A stretch of 64,000 bases of DNA from Streptomyces spiroverticillatus (GCA_014650415.1 BMUX01000025.1:25795-89794); one strand, 5' to 3'; counted from the first letter of the stretch, positions 8,976 to 17,781 are shown. The notes: generated by a model not told the origin, from the sequence alone. Made by a program: numbers and translations.

Positions 8976-9311
8976 TCAGCCGGTGGGGTTCAGAGCTTCG
9001 TCGAGAGTGGGATACAGGTGCAGAACCTGGTCGGTGCCGGTGATCTCCAGGAGCTCGCGCAGCTGGTCCGGGGCTGCGGCGATGCGCAGTGTCGTCAGCC
9101 GGTGGGCGGTCAGCAGGAGGTTCAGGGCGGAGGAGTCCGTGAACGTGACGGCCCCGGCATCGAGGACGACCACCTCATGCTCGTGGGCGGCACCTTCCAG
9201 GGCGTGCCGGAGCGGGGGCAGCGAGCGCAGATCGAGGTCTCCCTGTGCGGAGACCACCCAGATACCGTTCTTCGCATACTGGGCACCCAGGGACTCAGAG
9301 GCGGAACTCAT
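8976..9311 (-). CDS. STAS-domain anti-sigma factor antagonist (BldG/RsbV-like)
   Basis: 111 residues and apparently intact. GDLDLRSLPPLRHALEGAA opens the STAS fold, VVLDAGAVTFTDSSALNLL holds the phosphorylatable Ser in the canonical DSS, and ITGTDQVLHLYPTLDEALN closes it. Dephosphorylated antagonists bind RsbW-like kinases and release the sigma factor; phosphorylation reverses this (known family). ATG at 9311 follows GGAGGAGA at ~10 bases. An RsbW-like ATPase gene runs divergently at 9638, a natural partner. This is the best-preserved canonical antagonist of the cluster. Confidence 0.85.
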   Translation of the reverse strand: MSSASESLGAQYAKNGIWVVSAQGDLDLRSLPPLRHALEGAAHEHEVVVLDAGAVTFTDSSALNLLLTAHRLTTLRIAAAPDQLRELLEITGTDQVLHLYPTLDEALNPTG

Positions 9312-9637
9312 ACAGGCGATGTCTCCTCCAGCACCGTGAGGCCGGACAGCCTCGCTACAAGCCCAGTGTCCGCCACCGATTCCCCTCTCGGAGCACTCGG
9401 CAGCTGCGGGCACCCCTTCCTGCATACAGGCAGAGACAGAATGCGCCTTCCACGCAGGCAGCCGCACAAGTCCGCCCACGGGAGAGGGTATTGCGGAGCA
9501 CCTGATCCTTGCGGAGTGTGGAAACATTGATCATGGGTACGCGGACTGTGCCCGTGCCACGCAGAACACACGCCGGGCGTAGCGGGACGCAGTAACAAGG
9601 GCCGGGAACATCCTGGCCGAGAAGAGGTGTCCCCCAT

Positions 9638-10087
9638 TTGTCCAGTGCGCAGGAGCCGGTGAAACTGCCCATCACCAGGACGGCCGGGTACGACGGCAGT
9701 ACCGCGGGCATCGCCGCGGCGCGGGCCTTCGCCATGGACTTCCTCCACCTTCTGGGAACACGGTGCGGGCTTGTGGTTCCCGCCCGGCTGCGGGAGGTGG
9801 TGCCGTTGGTGGTGAGCGAGCTGACCACCAACGCCTGCAAGTACGCGCCCGGACCCCAGCGGCTGGAACTGGAAGCCGACGAAGCCGACCTCCGGCTGTC
9901 CCTGTGGGACACCAGCCCCGCCCTCCCGGTGGTCCTCGCCGCCGATCCCGGCCGGATCGGGCAGCACGGCCTGGCCATCGTCACCGCTCTCTGCCAGGAC
10001 TACACCGTCCACCCGCAGCCACCGGGGAAACGGACCACGGTCCGCATCTCCCTCGCCGACAGCCCCGGACACACCACCTTGGCCTGA
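9638..10087 (+). CDS. RsbW-like anti-sigma factor / ATP-binding protein
   Basis: 149 residues with a GHKL-type ATPase fold. VVSELTTNACKYAPG is the N-box with the Glu and Asn that bind Mg-ATP. DPGRIGQHGLAIVTALCQDY is the G1/G2 region. Such short proteins phosphorylate STAS antagonists and sequester sigma factors, or serve as regulators of unknown partner. The start is TTG at 9638 (LSSAQEPVK) after GAGAAGAGGTG. It is a paralogue of 19363-19836, and the divergent STAS gene at 8976-9311 is its likely partner. A hairpin terminator follows at 10121. Confidence 0.85.
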   Translation: MSSAQEPVKLPITRTAGYDGSTAGIAAARAFAMDFLHLLGTRCGLVVPARLREVVPLVVSELTTNACKYAPGPQRLELEADEADLRLSLWDTSPALPVVLAADPGRIGQHGLAIVTALCQDYTVHPQPPGKRTTVRISLADSPGHTTLA

Positions 10088-10120
10088 ACCTGCAACAAAC
10101 CTGTCCGGAGAAGGGGTGGG

Positions 10121-10150
10121 ACGGCCGCCGCTGACCCGGGCGGCGGCCGT
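10121..10150 (+). terminator. Hairpin terminator after the RsbW-like gene
   Basis: ACGGCCGCCGC (10121-10131) pairs perfectly with GCGGCGGCCGT (10140-10150) across an 8-base loop, 34 bases after the stop. No long T-run follows, as is usual in GC-rich actinomycetes. Confidence 0.7.
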
Positions 10151-10700
10151 GACCCATGAGGCTGCGAGTCCCCCCGCGATCCGCCTCAGGGCTGCCCTCC
10201 CGGACAGCAGGGGTGCGGGAGAGCCCCCTGCGGTGGTGGGAAGGCGGAGGCCGGGGACGCGTGCTCGGTCATGCACCCCCAGCCGGGCCTTGGATCATCC
10301 ATCCGTGGCTCGGGGGCCGGGAGCCTGCCGCCCGCACCCGGGGTATTCCATCGGGCACAGCGCGTCCACGCCAGGGTGGAGCGCCCCGCCCGGTACCGGA
10401 ACCGGCTTTTCAGCCCACCGCTTCGAGCCCGTCGGCTCATGCCGGATGGCGGGCCGCCGAAACAGATACGGAACGAGCGTCCTCAACTCCGTTCATGTCC
10501 TGCTGGATTCGTGATGCGAGGGTCCGGTGGGTCGGGGCGGCGCACCGTACAGGCGGGGTGGTCTCCCCCAGGGGCTTCAGCGGGGCTCGGGTGTTCTGCG
10601 TACGGGGGGCGTAGAGGGGCGTTGACGCTGGTACCCCGCAGCAGGACGGTGCCCGCAGGCCGTGCACGTCCGCGGTGCCACGAGAGTGAAGGGGCGCGTC
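10151..10700. other. No gene seen
   Basis: 550 GC-rich bases between the terminator and the two-gene operon at 10701. Long open frames here lack ribosome sites and protein-like composition. The last ~100 bases presumably hold the promoter of the following operon; no clear -10/-35 pair was identified. Confidence 0.45.
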
Positions 10701-10976
10701 ATGACGATCGCGAAACTCGACACCGGCCTGTGGGCCACCGGTATCGGACTGGCTCCCGGGCAGGAGCACTCCTGGACTCAGGCCGACCAGAACTACGGCC
10801 AGGTCCGCTGGTTCGTCGCCCACCCCCTCGCCCTGCCGGGGACCGAGCGCCGGCTGGAGGTCACGCACGTGGGCGAGTGGGTCAGCGCGACGCGCGCACG
10901 CACCATCAACGTCGTCGTCAGGAACGTCGGTTCGACGACGGCGAACTACGGCATCTTCGTCGCCCAGAACGTCTGA
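10701..10976 (+). CDS. Small conserved-looking protein, first of a two-gene operon
   Basis: 91 residues, function unknown. The sequence (LDTGLWATGIGLAPGQEHSW, then RRLEVTHVGEW and NVVVRNVGSTTANYGIFVAQ) looks like a compact beta-sandwich without signal peptide or membrane segment. The C-terminal NVGSTTANY stretch suggests a single-domain fold similar to structural or coat-like proteins, but I recognise no family. ATG at 10701 follows GAAGGGG. Only 18 bases separate it from the next gene, so they are likely co-transcribed. Confidence 0.6.
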   Translation: MTIAKLDTGLWATGIGLAPGQEHSWTQADQNYGQVRWFVAHPLALPGTERRLEVTHVGEWVSATRARTINVVVRNVGSTTANYGIFVAQNV

Positions 10977-10994
10977 CCTGAAAGGAAGTCCATC

Positions 10995-11255
10995 GTGCGT
11001 GCTTTCGTGCTCTACGACAAGGACGGCACCATCACCTCCGCCGGCATCCCCGCAGCTGCCGACACCGGCAGGCAGGCCCTGCTCAACCAGCCCGGCACCG
11101 CTGTCACCGAAGTCGACCTCCCCGACACCAGCGCCTCCGGCACCCGCATGACAGAACAGGCCACCGGCGAAGACCTCACCGACAAGCTCACCCAGGTCAT
11201 GGCGGACTACCGGATCGAGATGTCGGGCAACGGGCCTTCTCTTACCCGCAAGTAG
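10995..11255 (+). CDS. Small hypothetical protein, second of the operon
   Basis: 86 residues starting at GTG (MRAFVLYDKDGTITSAGIPA) after AAAGGAAG at good spacing. Acidic and soluble, with a helical C-terminal half (LTDKLTQVMADYRIEM). No family recognised; the opening resembles a short beta-hairpin-containing fold. Its pairing with the preceding 91-residue gene suggests the two proteins act together. Confidence 0.55.
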   Translation: MRAFVLYDKDGTITSAGIPAAADTGRQALLNQPGTAVTEVDLPDTSASGTRMTEQATGEDLTDKLTQVMADYRIEMSGNGPSLTRK

Positions 11256-11431
11256 CCAACGACGAAAGCCTGTCTGCCGTTGCCGCAGCAACGCCGACAC
11301 GCTTCGCTACGCACTCGGCTGTTGCGGTACCCGGTGCAGGAGTACGTCGTGCCCGCGCGCAAGGACTGGCCCCGCTCAGCGGTCCGACGCAGGAGCGCGC
11401 CGCCTGGGCACGAACACGTTCCGGGGCATGC

Positions 11432-12253
11432 TCAGGCGGTGGGCGGCTGCTGCTTCCTGCCTGGCGGTACGGCGGGAGTGTCGGGCACCGTGAGGGTGCT
11501 GCTGACGATGTCGCCCGCGACGTCGGCGATGCGCCGACGGTGGTGGCGGGCGTAGGTGCGCAGCCGCTGGAAGGCGGTGTCGGGGTCGATGTGCTGGCGG
11601 GCGGTCAGGAAGCCCTTGGCCTGCTCGATGATGCTCCGGGTGGAGAGGGCTTGCTGGAGCTGCATGCCCAGGGTGCGGTGGTGGTCCAGGGTGGTCTGCT
11701 GGAGCAGCGAGACAGCGGTGGCGTCCGCGAGCGCGCGGGCCAGCTGCTGGTCCGCCTCGCCCAGCGGTTCGGGGATGCGGCGGAAGAGGTTGAGGACACC
11801 GATGGTCTCCTTGCGCAGCTGCACCGGGACCGCATACACGGACAGGTAGCCGTCCTGGTGGGCGCGGGCGGTGAAGTCGGGCCACAGGCCCTCCACCGTC
11901 AGGTCGTGCTCGACGGCGTGGCCTTCGAGGTAGGCGGACCGGCAGGGGCCCTGGGCTGCGTCGAGCTCGAAGAGCTCGACCATCCGCACCCGCTCCGACG
12001 TCGCGGCGACCAGGCGCAGGGGTCCGCCCTGCGGGGCCAGCATGACGCCGGCGTCGCCGATGTCCAGCAGGGACGTGCAGTGCTCCGCGACCCGGTACAG
12101 GAAGTCGACTGGGTCGAAGTCGTCCACCAGGGTGTCGGCCAGGTCCACGAAGGCGGCAGCCAGCCGCGCCTCACGAGAAGCCCCGCTGCGACCACCGGAG
12201 GGACCCGCTTCGCCAGCGGGAGGAGGGATGAAGGAAGAGGAAGAAGAGGACAC
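11432..12253 (-). CDS. GAF-ANTAR domain regulator
   Basis: 273 residues. A serine-rich N-terminal tail precedes a GAF domain at about 40-185 (FLYRVAEHCTSLLDIGDAGV, YAVPVQLRKETIGVLNLFRR). An ANTAR RNA-binding domain follows at about 195-250 (STRSIIEQAKGFLTARQHID, RLRTYARHHRRRIADVAGDI). ANTAR proteins bind paired RNA hairpins and cause antitermination, with GAF as the sensor (known families). GTG at 12253 follows CGGAGA. The 12258-12314 repeat lies directly upstream. Sitting among STAS/RsbW genes, it is probably part of the same stress-signalling set (inference). Confidence 0.88.
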   Translation of the reverse strand: MSSSSSSFIPPPAGEAGPSGGRSGASREARLAAAFVDLADTLVDDFDPVDFLYRVAEHCTSLLDIGDAGVMLAPQGGPLRLVAATSERVRMVELFELDAAQGPCRSAYLEGHAVEHDLTVEGLWPDFTARAHQDGYLSVYAVPVQLRKETIGVLNLFRRIPEPLGEADQQLARALADATAVSLLQQTTLDHHRTLGMQLQQALSTRSIIEQAKGFLTARQHIDPDTAFQRLRTYARHHRRRIADVAGDIVSSTLTVPDTPAVPPGRKQQPPTA

Positions 12254-12257
12254 GGGC

Positions 12258-12314
12258 GTCTCCGATCGTCGGTCTCAGCGACCGGGACCGGAAGCACACT
12301 ACGGGGACTGGGTG
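12258..12314 (-). repeat. Promoter-proximal repeat block, copy 2
   Basis: Companion of 7293-7350, placed immediately upstream of the GAF-ANTAR start. Shared sequence between two unrelated downstream genes argues for a common regulatory element rather than coding homology. Confidence 0.5.
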
Positions 12315-12948
12315 GAATACCACCCGGAGCCAAACGCGCTGAGTGTTCGTCACGCTACTCCCCGCACTGACACTGTGGAAGGGACCTGCCGTGTGGGCAC
12401 CACGGTCGTCCCCCTCCCGTACGCGGACAGACAACGGGACCGTCAGTGAATCTGCTGCTCCAAGCGAACACCCGTCTGCTCATCCATCCCTCACCAACCG
12501 GCTCCTCCTCTTGGGCCCTGCGGCCACGCGGGAATGACGGAAAGGGAGCAGCATGACGGTGTCAGCCGGTACCTCGTTCGGGAGTACTCATGACCACCAC
12601 CTGGAATCAGCGACCCGTCAGAAGCGATGGGGGCGGCGGTGAGTATCTCCCGGCCCTCGACATCCCCGCCCCCGGTCGGCAGCGGCGTCGGGCTGGCCTC
12701 CTCCACCGTGGCCGCGACCAAGCCCGCCGACACGCCGGACCGGCCCTGTGTGGGCTCTGGGGTGCGAGGGAGGTCCGGGGTGGAAGTAGATGTGTTCCTT
12801 CCCCCTGTGGGTGCCATTTGTGGGCTGAAGAAACGCTTCTTTGACCAAGCTCTCCCTACGGTGGAAGAGCCAGCACCCCAGACCCCGGTGGCCTCACCCC
12901 TGCCTGCGCCCGCGCAGCGTGGGGTCCTGACGTATTCGGGGGATCCTC
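12315..12948. other. No gene seen
   Basis: 630 bases between divergent GAF-ANTAR and STAS genes. Short ribosome-site-like GGAAAGGGAG occurs near 12540 and several short frames follow, but none resembles a protein family. The promoters of the flanking genes must lie at the two ends. Confidence 0.45.
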
Positions 12949-13375
12949 GTGGGGATCACCGACCGGGAACCGGCTACCGCCAACCCGGGCCACGCCCAGC
13001 ACATACCGGGTCCAGGACTGCGGGCCCGTACCGTCCGTCTGCACGGCTTCAGCATGGCCGAGCTTCACGGCGAGATCGACCTCCAGAGCGCACCCGAAGT
13101 CCAGGACCACCTCGACGCAGTCATCGCCTCCACCGGCGCCCAGATGGCCGTGGACCTGCGGCGCGCCCTCTTCCTCGACTGCATCGCACTCGCCCTGCTC
13201 TGCCGCGCCCACCGCCACAGCACCGAACACTGCGGGCAGTTGCACCTCCTGCGTACCCGCCCTGGCACCGCAAGGTCCTGGACACCGCCGGGCTGCGCAC
13301 CCGGCTCCACCCCGTCAGCACTCTCGAAGAAGCCCCCCCGCACGGCAGACAGCGGCCGACCAGGCTCTGCATGAA
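12949..13375 (+). pseudogene. STAS-domain antagonist, frameshifted near its end
   Basis: From a GTG at 12949 the frame gives LHGFSMAELHGEIDLQSAPE, then a STAS core with LFLDCIALALLCRAHRHSTE. Around 13255 the family sequence jumps frame and resumes as WHRKVLDTAGLRTRLHPVST, which is the normal STAS C-terminus. One missing base explains it. At the phospho-site the motif is DCI, Cys instead of Ser, so even the intact ancestor may not have been a normal phospho-switch. Third frameshifted STAS gene in this window. Confidence 0.7.
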
Positions 13376-13442
13376 CACAGGACCGGCCACCACCTCGCCC
13401 GGAACGGGGGCCGGCTTTTGTCAGCGGCCGACATGGGTGGGC

Positions 13443-13861
13443 ATGGTGGCCGGGACCGACGTTAGCGCGTACCGCGAAAGCACCGGGGCCCTTCGATGCG
13501 ATACGCAGTGCAACAGGCCCGACTGACGAAAACCGTCGTCGAAGCTGTGATCGCCTGGGACTACCCGACGGCTGCCGGGTGCCCCTTGTTGCCACTGCCC
13601 GACGACTTTGAGGGCACCTTCGGCGAGACCCTCGCGGGAGCGTTGGCACAGATCAGCAAGGACGAGCCAGACGTCGGTGCTCGGTAGTCCGTGGCGGACT
13701 GCAACAACGCCAAACCCCTGATCATCGCGGTACGGGGAGCCGACCTTCTCGTCATGGGCAACCGCGGCCATGGTGCGTTCCCCCAGGCACTGGTCGGTCC
13801 GGTAGGTCAGCACTGCCTACATCTCACGACCTGCCCGGCGGTTGTCGTCCGCCAGGTCTGA
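13443..13861 (+). pseudogene. Universal stress protein (UspA family), disrupted
   Basis: ATG at 13443 starts VAGTDVSAYRESTGALR. The frame then shifts near 13495 into RYAVQQARLTKTVVEAVIAW. A TAG at 13685-13687 interrupts it, and the same frame continues with VRGADLLVMGNRGHGAFPQA and HLTTCPAVVVR. This last part is the nucleotide-binding G-x2-G-x9-G-type tail of Usp proteins. At least one frameshift and one stop make it a pseudogene. It lies just before the IS3-family element. Confidence 0.75.
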
Positions 13862-13997
13862 CCGGATGAGCGCGACGGCAAGTTCGCATGGTCGGCACGG
13901 TGACAGATGCGTCCGCTGGCCGCCGGGGCCTCCCCCTGAGTGGTGGACACGCTGATACTGGATCTTGATTGATCTGGAGGAAGCGAGAAGACCACCG

Positions 13998-14342
13998 ATG
14001 GCATTGAAGGACTATCCGGACGAGTTCAAGGCCGATGCCGTGGCCCTGTACGAGTCCACACCCGGGGCGACGTACAAGAGCATTGCTGCTGACCTGGGCG
14101 TTAACCGGGCAACCCTGCGTGTGTGGGTGCTGCGGGACCGGGATCGCCGTGGCGTCACTGCCGCGGGTGCGAAGCCGGCCGCCGGTCACCGGGCGGCGGT
14201 GTCGCCCGCTGATCCGGACGAGCGGGTCCGGCAGCTGGAGGCACGGGTGGCGGAACTCGAGGCCAGCGAGCGCAAGCTCACCACCGAGCGGGACGTCCTT
14301 CGCAAGGCGGCCAAGTATTTCGCCGGAGAGACGAACTGGTGA
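13998..14342 (+). CDS. IS3-family transposase OrfA
   Basis: 114 residues from ATG 13998 (MALKDYPDEFKADAVALYES). An HTH segment (YKSIAADLGVNRATLRVWV) binds the element ends, and a C-terminal leucine-zipper-like coil (VRQLEARVAELEASERKLTT) serves dimerisation. It ends in a GTGA overlap with orfB, allowing a frameshifted OrfAB fusion transposase as in other IS3 elements, or coupled translation. Confidence 0.88.
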   Translation: MALKDYPDEFKADAVALYESTPGATYKSIAADLGVNRATLRVWVLRDRDRRGVTAAGAKPAAGHRAAVSPADPDERVRQLEARVAELEASERKLTTERDVLRKAAKYFAGETNW

Positions 14343-15235
14343 CCAGCCGCTTCCAGTTCGTCGACGACCACCGGGCCACCTACGAGGTGAAGCGGCTCTG
14401 CCAGATCCTGGACGTCAACCGGTCCAGCTACTACAAGTGGCTCGCCGGCGCCGGGCCCCGGGCCGCCCGCCAGCGTGAGGACCGTCTCCTGGCCGAGGAG
14501 ATCCGCGAGATCCACGGCGAGTCCGGCGGCGCCTACGGCTCCCCGCGCGTGACCGCCGAGCTCCGCGCCACAGGACATGAGGTCAACGAGAAGCGGGTCG
14601 CCCGGATCATGCGGGCGTACTCGATCACCGGCATCCGCCTGCGCAGACACATCCGCACCACCCTCCCCGACCCGTCGGGCTCACTGGTTGAAGACCTGTT
14701 CCAGCGGGACTTCACCGCCATCGAGCCGGGACAGAAGTACATGGGCGACATCACCTACCTCCCCCTCGCAGAAGGGGAGTTCCTCTACCTCGCGACCGTG
14801 CTGGACTGCTTCAGCCGCAAGATCGTGGGCTGGTCCATCGCCGACCACATGCGCACCAGCCTGGTCGCCGACGCACTACGGATGGCCGCCTCAAGCCGCG
14901 GCTCGCTGGACGGATCGGTATTCCACTCCGACCACGGAGCCCAGTACGGATCTGGGGCCTACGCCGAACTCTGCGACCAGCTCGGGGTGACCCGCTCGAT
15001 GGGCGCGGTCGGCACCAGCGCCGACAACGCGGCCTGCGAAAGCTTCCACGCCTCTCTGAAACGCGAAACCCTCCAAGGAGGCCCCGCCTACGCCGATGCC
15101 GGCAGCTGCCGCCGGACCGTCTTCGCCTGGCTGACCCGCTACAACATCCGCCGGCGACACTCAACCAACGGCCACCTCAGCCCCGACGAATACGAACGAC
15201 GACACCACGCCGCTAGACTCACACTCGCCGCGTGA
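14339..15235 (+). CDS. IS3-family transposase OrfB (DDE integrase core)
   Basis: 298 residues. An HTH_21-like region (EEIREIHGESGGAYGSPRVT) precedes the rve catalytic core. Its triad is visible as D in KYMGDITYL, D in VFHSDHGAQY and E in NAACESFHASLKRE. The closing YNIRRRHSTNGHLSPDEYE is standard. GTG 14339 overlaps the OrfA stop. The gene is full length and undamaged, in contrast to the surrounding pseudogenes, so its insertion is relatively recent. Confidence 0.92.
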   Translation: MTSRFQFVDDHRATYEVKRLCQILDVNRSSYYKWLAGAGPRAARQREDRLLAEEIREIHGESGGAYGSPRVTAELRATGHEVNEKRVARIMRAYSITGIRLRRHIRTTLPDPSGSLVEDLFQRDFTAIEPGQKYMGDITYLPLAEGEFLYLATVLDCFSRKIVGWSIADHMRTSLVADALRMAASSRGSLDGSVFHSDHGAQYGSGAYAELCDQLGVTRSMGAVGTSADNAACESFHASLKRETLQGGPAYADAGSCRRTVFAWLTRYNIRRRHSTNGHLSPDEYERRHHAARLTLAA

Positions 15236-15435
15236 TCAATAACCGCGTGCCCACCTTCTTGGGGGAAGGCCCATCATCATGGCCTACGCGCCGCCGCCGG
15301 AGCAGACGATTGCATCATCGCCTGCACACGTTCGCTCACGCCCGACCGTCAACGCGCAAGCGCGGCCCGTATCCAGGGACACCATAGAGACCTGCTCCAG
15401 GGACAGCGGCAGCCACACCGTCGGCCGGACAAGCC

Positions 15436-16272
15436 CTATCCGCATCCACGGGCGTTCAACGGTGCGCTGCCTCTGAGCCCTTCGCGTGGATCAGGTAGCG
15501 GCGGCGACGCGTGGCCGCTGAGGTCATGGTGGTGGCGGTGGTCCCATACGTGGGCGGAGATCCGGGCGATCAGTCGGGCTGCCGGGTCGCAGACGGCTTC
15601 GCCGGAGGCCAGTGGGCCGGTGTAGCAGACGGCGATGACGTAGGCGGGCGCGTCGTGCGGGCGGACGACACCGACGCTGTGCCGTACTCCACGGCTCCAG
15701 CCGTTCTTGAACGCGATCCACGTCTGGGGCGGCAGGCCCGCCGCCAGGTCCACGCGGTGCACGTTGCCCGCCACCAACTCCAGCAGATCCGGCGGAAGCC
15801 AGCACAGCAGCCGCGCCAGGTCGTTAGCGGTCACCAGATTCGTCACCCCGGCGGCGCGTGCCCCGAAGTCCTCGATGCCGCGCCGGGTCACCGCATGCCG
15901 GGCGCCGGCCAGTTGCCAGACCTCCGCGACTGCGTCGAGTCCCACGTGGGCCAGGCAGGTGTTCGCCGCGAGGTCGGACGAATGCCGCACCATCCGCTCC
16001 GCCAGCCAGCGCAAGGGCACACGGTGGCCGAGCATGCGCCACGTTTCGGCGTCGATTTCCCAGTCCTCGGAAATGCGGTAGGCGGGCCCGGGGACCGCTG
16101 AGACGAAACAGTTCTCCACCAGCACCGGGGCGTCCAAGTCGAGCCCGCTCCGGTGCAGGGCCGCAAGGATCGCCACCTTCATCGTGCTCGCCGCGTAGTG
16201 CCTGTCCTGCGCGCCCCGGGTGACGAAGGGCCGCTCGACCTCGCCCAGCCAGGAGGCGTACACCGACAACAT
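15436..16272 (-). CDS. Serine hydrolase of the class A beta-lactamase fold
   Basis: 278 residues. ASTMK gives the SxxK nucleophile/base pair near residue 29, HSSDLAANTCL the SxN/SxD-type loop, and FKNGWSRG a KNG in place of KTG. These match the beta-lactamase2/penicillin-binding fold. The nucleophile lies unusually close to the N-terminus and there is no signal peptide, so it is a cytoplasmic hydrolase or a 5'-shortened gene rather than an exported resistance enzyme. Asn in the KTG box may alter specificity. A 9-bp inverted repeat lies ~80 bases upstream. Confidence 0.72.
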   Translation of the reverse strand: MLSVYASWLGEVERPFVTRGAQDRHYAASTMKVAILAALHRSGLDLDAPVLVENCFVSAVPGPAYRISEDWEIDAETWRMLGHRVPLRWLAERMVRHSSDLAANTCLAHVGLDAVAEVWQLAGARHAVTRRGIEDFGARAAGVTNLVTANDLARLLCWLPPDLLELVAGNVHRVDLAAGLPPQTWIAFKNGWSRGVRHSVGVVRPHDAPAYVIAVCYTGPLASGEAVCDPAARLIARISAHVWDHRHHHDLSGHASPPLPDPREGLRGSAPLNARGCG

Positions 16273-16350
16273 TTGACCTCTCTACCCACCCGCACCAGCG
16301 CCCATCCACAGCGCACCCAGTGAACTGGGATAGGCACCTGGACGCTGCCC

Positions 16351-16378
16351 CGGTACGGATTTGTTTCCGTCCGTACCG
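16351..16378. promoter_or_regulatory. Inverted repeat upstream of the serine hydrolase gene
   Basis: CGGTACGGA (16351-16359) and TCCGTACCG (16370-16378) form perfect 9-bp arms with a 10-base AT-richer spacer. At ~80 bases from the hydrolase start this suits an operator; as a hairpin it could also end transcription from the other side. Confidence 0.4.
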
Positions 16379-16545
16379 AGGCAACGGGCTGCGGTCCCGC
16401 CCGGTGCCCGTCTTTAGCGGGCCGAATTGTTGCTCGTTCCCACAGGGGTCACATGGAGGAGGCCGACGCCCTCATTGCCTGTGCCGGGTTCGGCGTCGAC
16501 CTCGGCTTGGATCGTGACGAGATCGGCGCGGCCGAAGGGGACCAC

Positions 16546-16835
16546 CTATGAAGCGCCTGGTCTGGATCGGGGAATCATGTGCAGGGCTCGGGGGTACAAG
16601 ACGAGGCCCAGTGTGGGGCGTGGCTGTGTGCCGGGTGAGATCTCCAGGCTCCAATGGGCAGCGAGAGTGGCCAGGGCGAGAGTGGTTTCGACTACGGCGA
16701 ACGTATCGCCGATGCACTTGCGGGCACCGCTGCCGAAGGGGATCAAGGCGCCGTGCGGAGGCCGTAGGCGCCCCTGAACTGTTGCCCAGCGGTCGGGGTC
16801 GAAGCGTTCCGGATCGGGGTACAGACCGGCTCACG
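16546..16835 (-). pseudogene. Cytochrome P450, C-terminal remnant
   Basis: Reads YPDPERFDPDRWATVQGRL, then the heme loop IPFGSGARKCIGDTFAVVET with the Cys ligand, and ends with a normal P450 tail. No I-helix, ExxR or N-terminal half exists upstream; unrelated sequence and a terminator occupy that place. About 90 of the usual ~400-450 codons remain. It differs from the full P450 at 25459-26820, so it is not a copy of it. Confidence 0.8.
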
Positions 16836-16906
16836 TACCCAAGGACGGCCGTCCCGCTGAGAACACGACCCGCGAAGCCATGGGCGACTCGCTCCCGGAC
16901 AGCCCT

Positions 16907-16939
16907 GTGGCGGCCACGCCCAAGAGGCGTGGCCGCCAC
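16907..16939 (-). terminator. Strong hairpin terminator after the oxygenase operon
   Basis: GTGGCGGCCACGC (16907-16919) pairs perfectly with GCGTGGCCGCCAC (16927-16939) over a 7-base loop. It sits 9 bases past the stop of the 47-residue ORF, ending the minus-strand oxygenase operon. It also insulates the P450 remnant. Confidence 0.85.
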
Positions 16940-16947
16940 AGCCAGAG

Positions 16948-17091
16948 TCAGGAGTGGTGGAGGGGGTTGAGGAGGTGCTCGTCCGGAGCCGGGAGCGGAG
17001 TGACGGCCGGTGCCCGGCCCCAGCCGCGGAGGTCGTCCTCGGCTGCACGGTGCAGGAGTTCCAGTACGGGGCTGTGCTCGGGTACGGGCAT
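16948..17091 (-). CDS. 47-residue peptide encoded behind a 2OG-Fe(II) oxygenase
   Basis: ATG 17091 follows AAAGGGAA and the ORF ends 9 bases before a strong terminator. It begins 33 bases after the oxygenase stop, so it fits as the last gene of that operon. The peptide begins MPVPEHSPVLELLHRAAEDD and ends HLLNPLHHS: acidic then Pro-rich, no Cys. Composition is protein-like. It might be a substrate or accessory peptide of the oxygenase, or only a short C-terminal relic; nothing in the sequence decides. Confidence 0.45.
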   Translation of the reverse strand: MPVPEHSPVLELLHRAAEDDLRGWGRAPAVTPLPAPDEHLLNPLHHS

Positions 17092-17124
17092 GACGGGTTC
17101 CCTTTCGTCTTGGGCGGGTGGGGT

Positions 17125-17781
17125 TCAGGAGACCCAGGCGTTCACGGCGAAGCGGTAGTCGCCGAACTCCCGGGACGCACACTGGATCGGCAGGACCTCG
17201 TGGTAGGCAGTGCCGGGGAAGAGGAGCAGGGTGTCGAAGCCGGGCTCGATCTCCCGGTAGCTCTCCGCCCGCCATGCCTTCCCTTCCCGGGCGGCGACGT
17301 CGTACAGGCGCAAGGCACCACCGGTGAACGCCTTGGGACGGCGGTGGAAGTAGTAGAGGGCGGTCAGCTGGTGCACGGGGTCGAAGCCGAGCTCTCCGGC
17401 GTCGGTGTGTGCGGCGAAGCCGGCACTGTCGCCGTAGGCGGTGATCTGGGTGGCGACCTTCACACCGGGGGCCTGGATACCGAGCACGGAACGGGCCAGG
17501 GGCAGGCAGTTCGCCAGTGCCTGCCGCAGGAAGGGACTGTCGAGCGGGAGGTAGGCGGCCTGCCGGCCGAACTCTGAGTCGTCCCCCGCCACGAACTCCG
17601 GCCGATGCGCGACCGCGAACGCGTGCAGACGCTCCGCATTGGCGCTGCCCAGAAAGTTCTCCAGCCGCAGTACCGGAACGGGCATCACCGCCGTCGGCGT
17701 CGCATGCCCGGTGAGTACACCGGGGCCCACCACCGTGTCCGCCACCACCGGGCCCGGCCCGTCCTTCAGCGCATCGGTCAT
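17125..17781 (-). CDS. 2-oxoglutarate/Fe(II)-dependent dioxygenase
   Basis: 218 residues. Iron ligands are the HxD in FAAHTDAGELG and the distal His in GTAYHEVLPI. The 2OG-binding Arg is probably in the final YRFAVNAW. The fold matches prolyl-4-hydroxylase-like/PhyH-related oxygenases that couple 2OG decarboxylation to hydroxylation. The substrate is unknown. ATG 17781 was chosen because codons further upstream have no protein-like pattern. A 47-residue peptide gene and a terminator follow. A second, unrelated-looking 2OG oxygenase lies at 27711-28379. Confidence 0.82.
   Translation of the reverse strand: MTDALKDGPGPVVADTVVGPGVLTGHATPTAVMPVPVLRLENFLGSANAERLHAFAVAHRPEFVAGDDSEFGRQAAYLPLDSPFLRQALANCLPLARSVLGIQAPGVKVATQITAYGDSAGFAAHTDAGELGFDPVHQLTALYYFHRRPKAFTGGALRLYDVAAREGKAWRAESYREIEPGFDTLLLFPGTAYHEVLPIQCASREFGDYRFAVNAWVS

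Larger units (their letters stand above)
13938..15266 (+). mobile_element. IS3-family insertion sequence
   Basis: About 1.33 kb with overlapping orfA and orfB. Imperfect terminal inverted repeats are visible: GGTGGACACGCTGATA near 13943-13958 and, on the opposite strand, GGTGGGCACGCGGTTA near 15238-15254. The exact ends and target duplication cannot be fixed by eye. Both open frames look intact, so it may be active. Confidence 0.75.
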
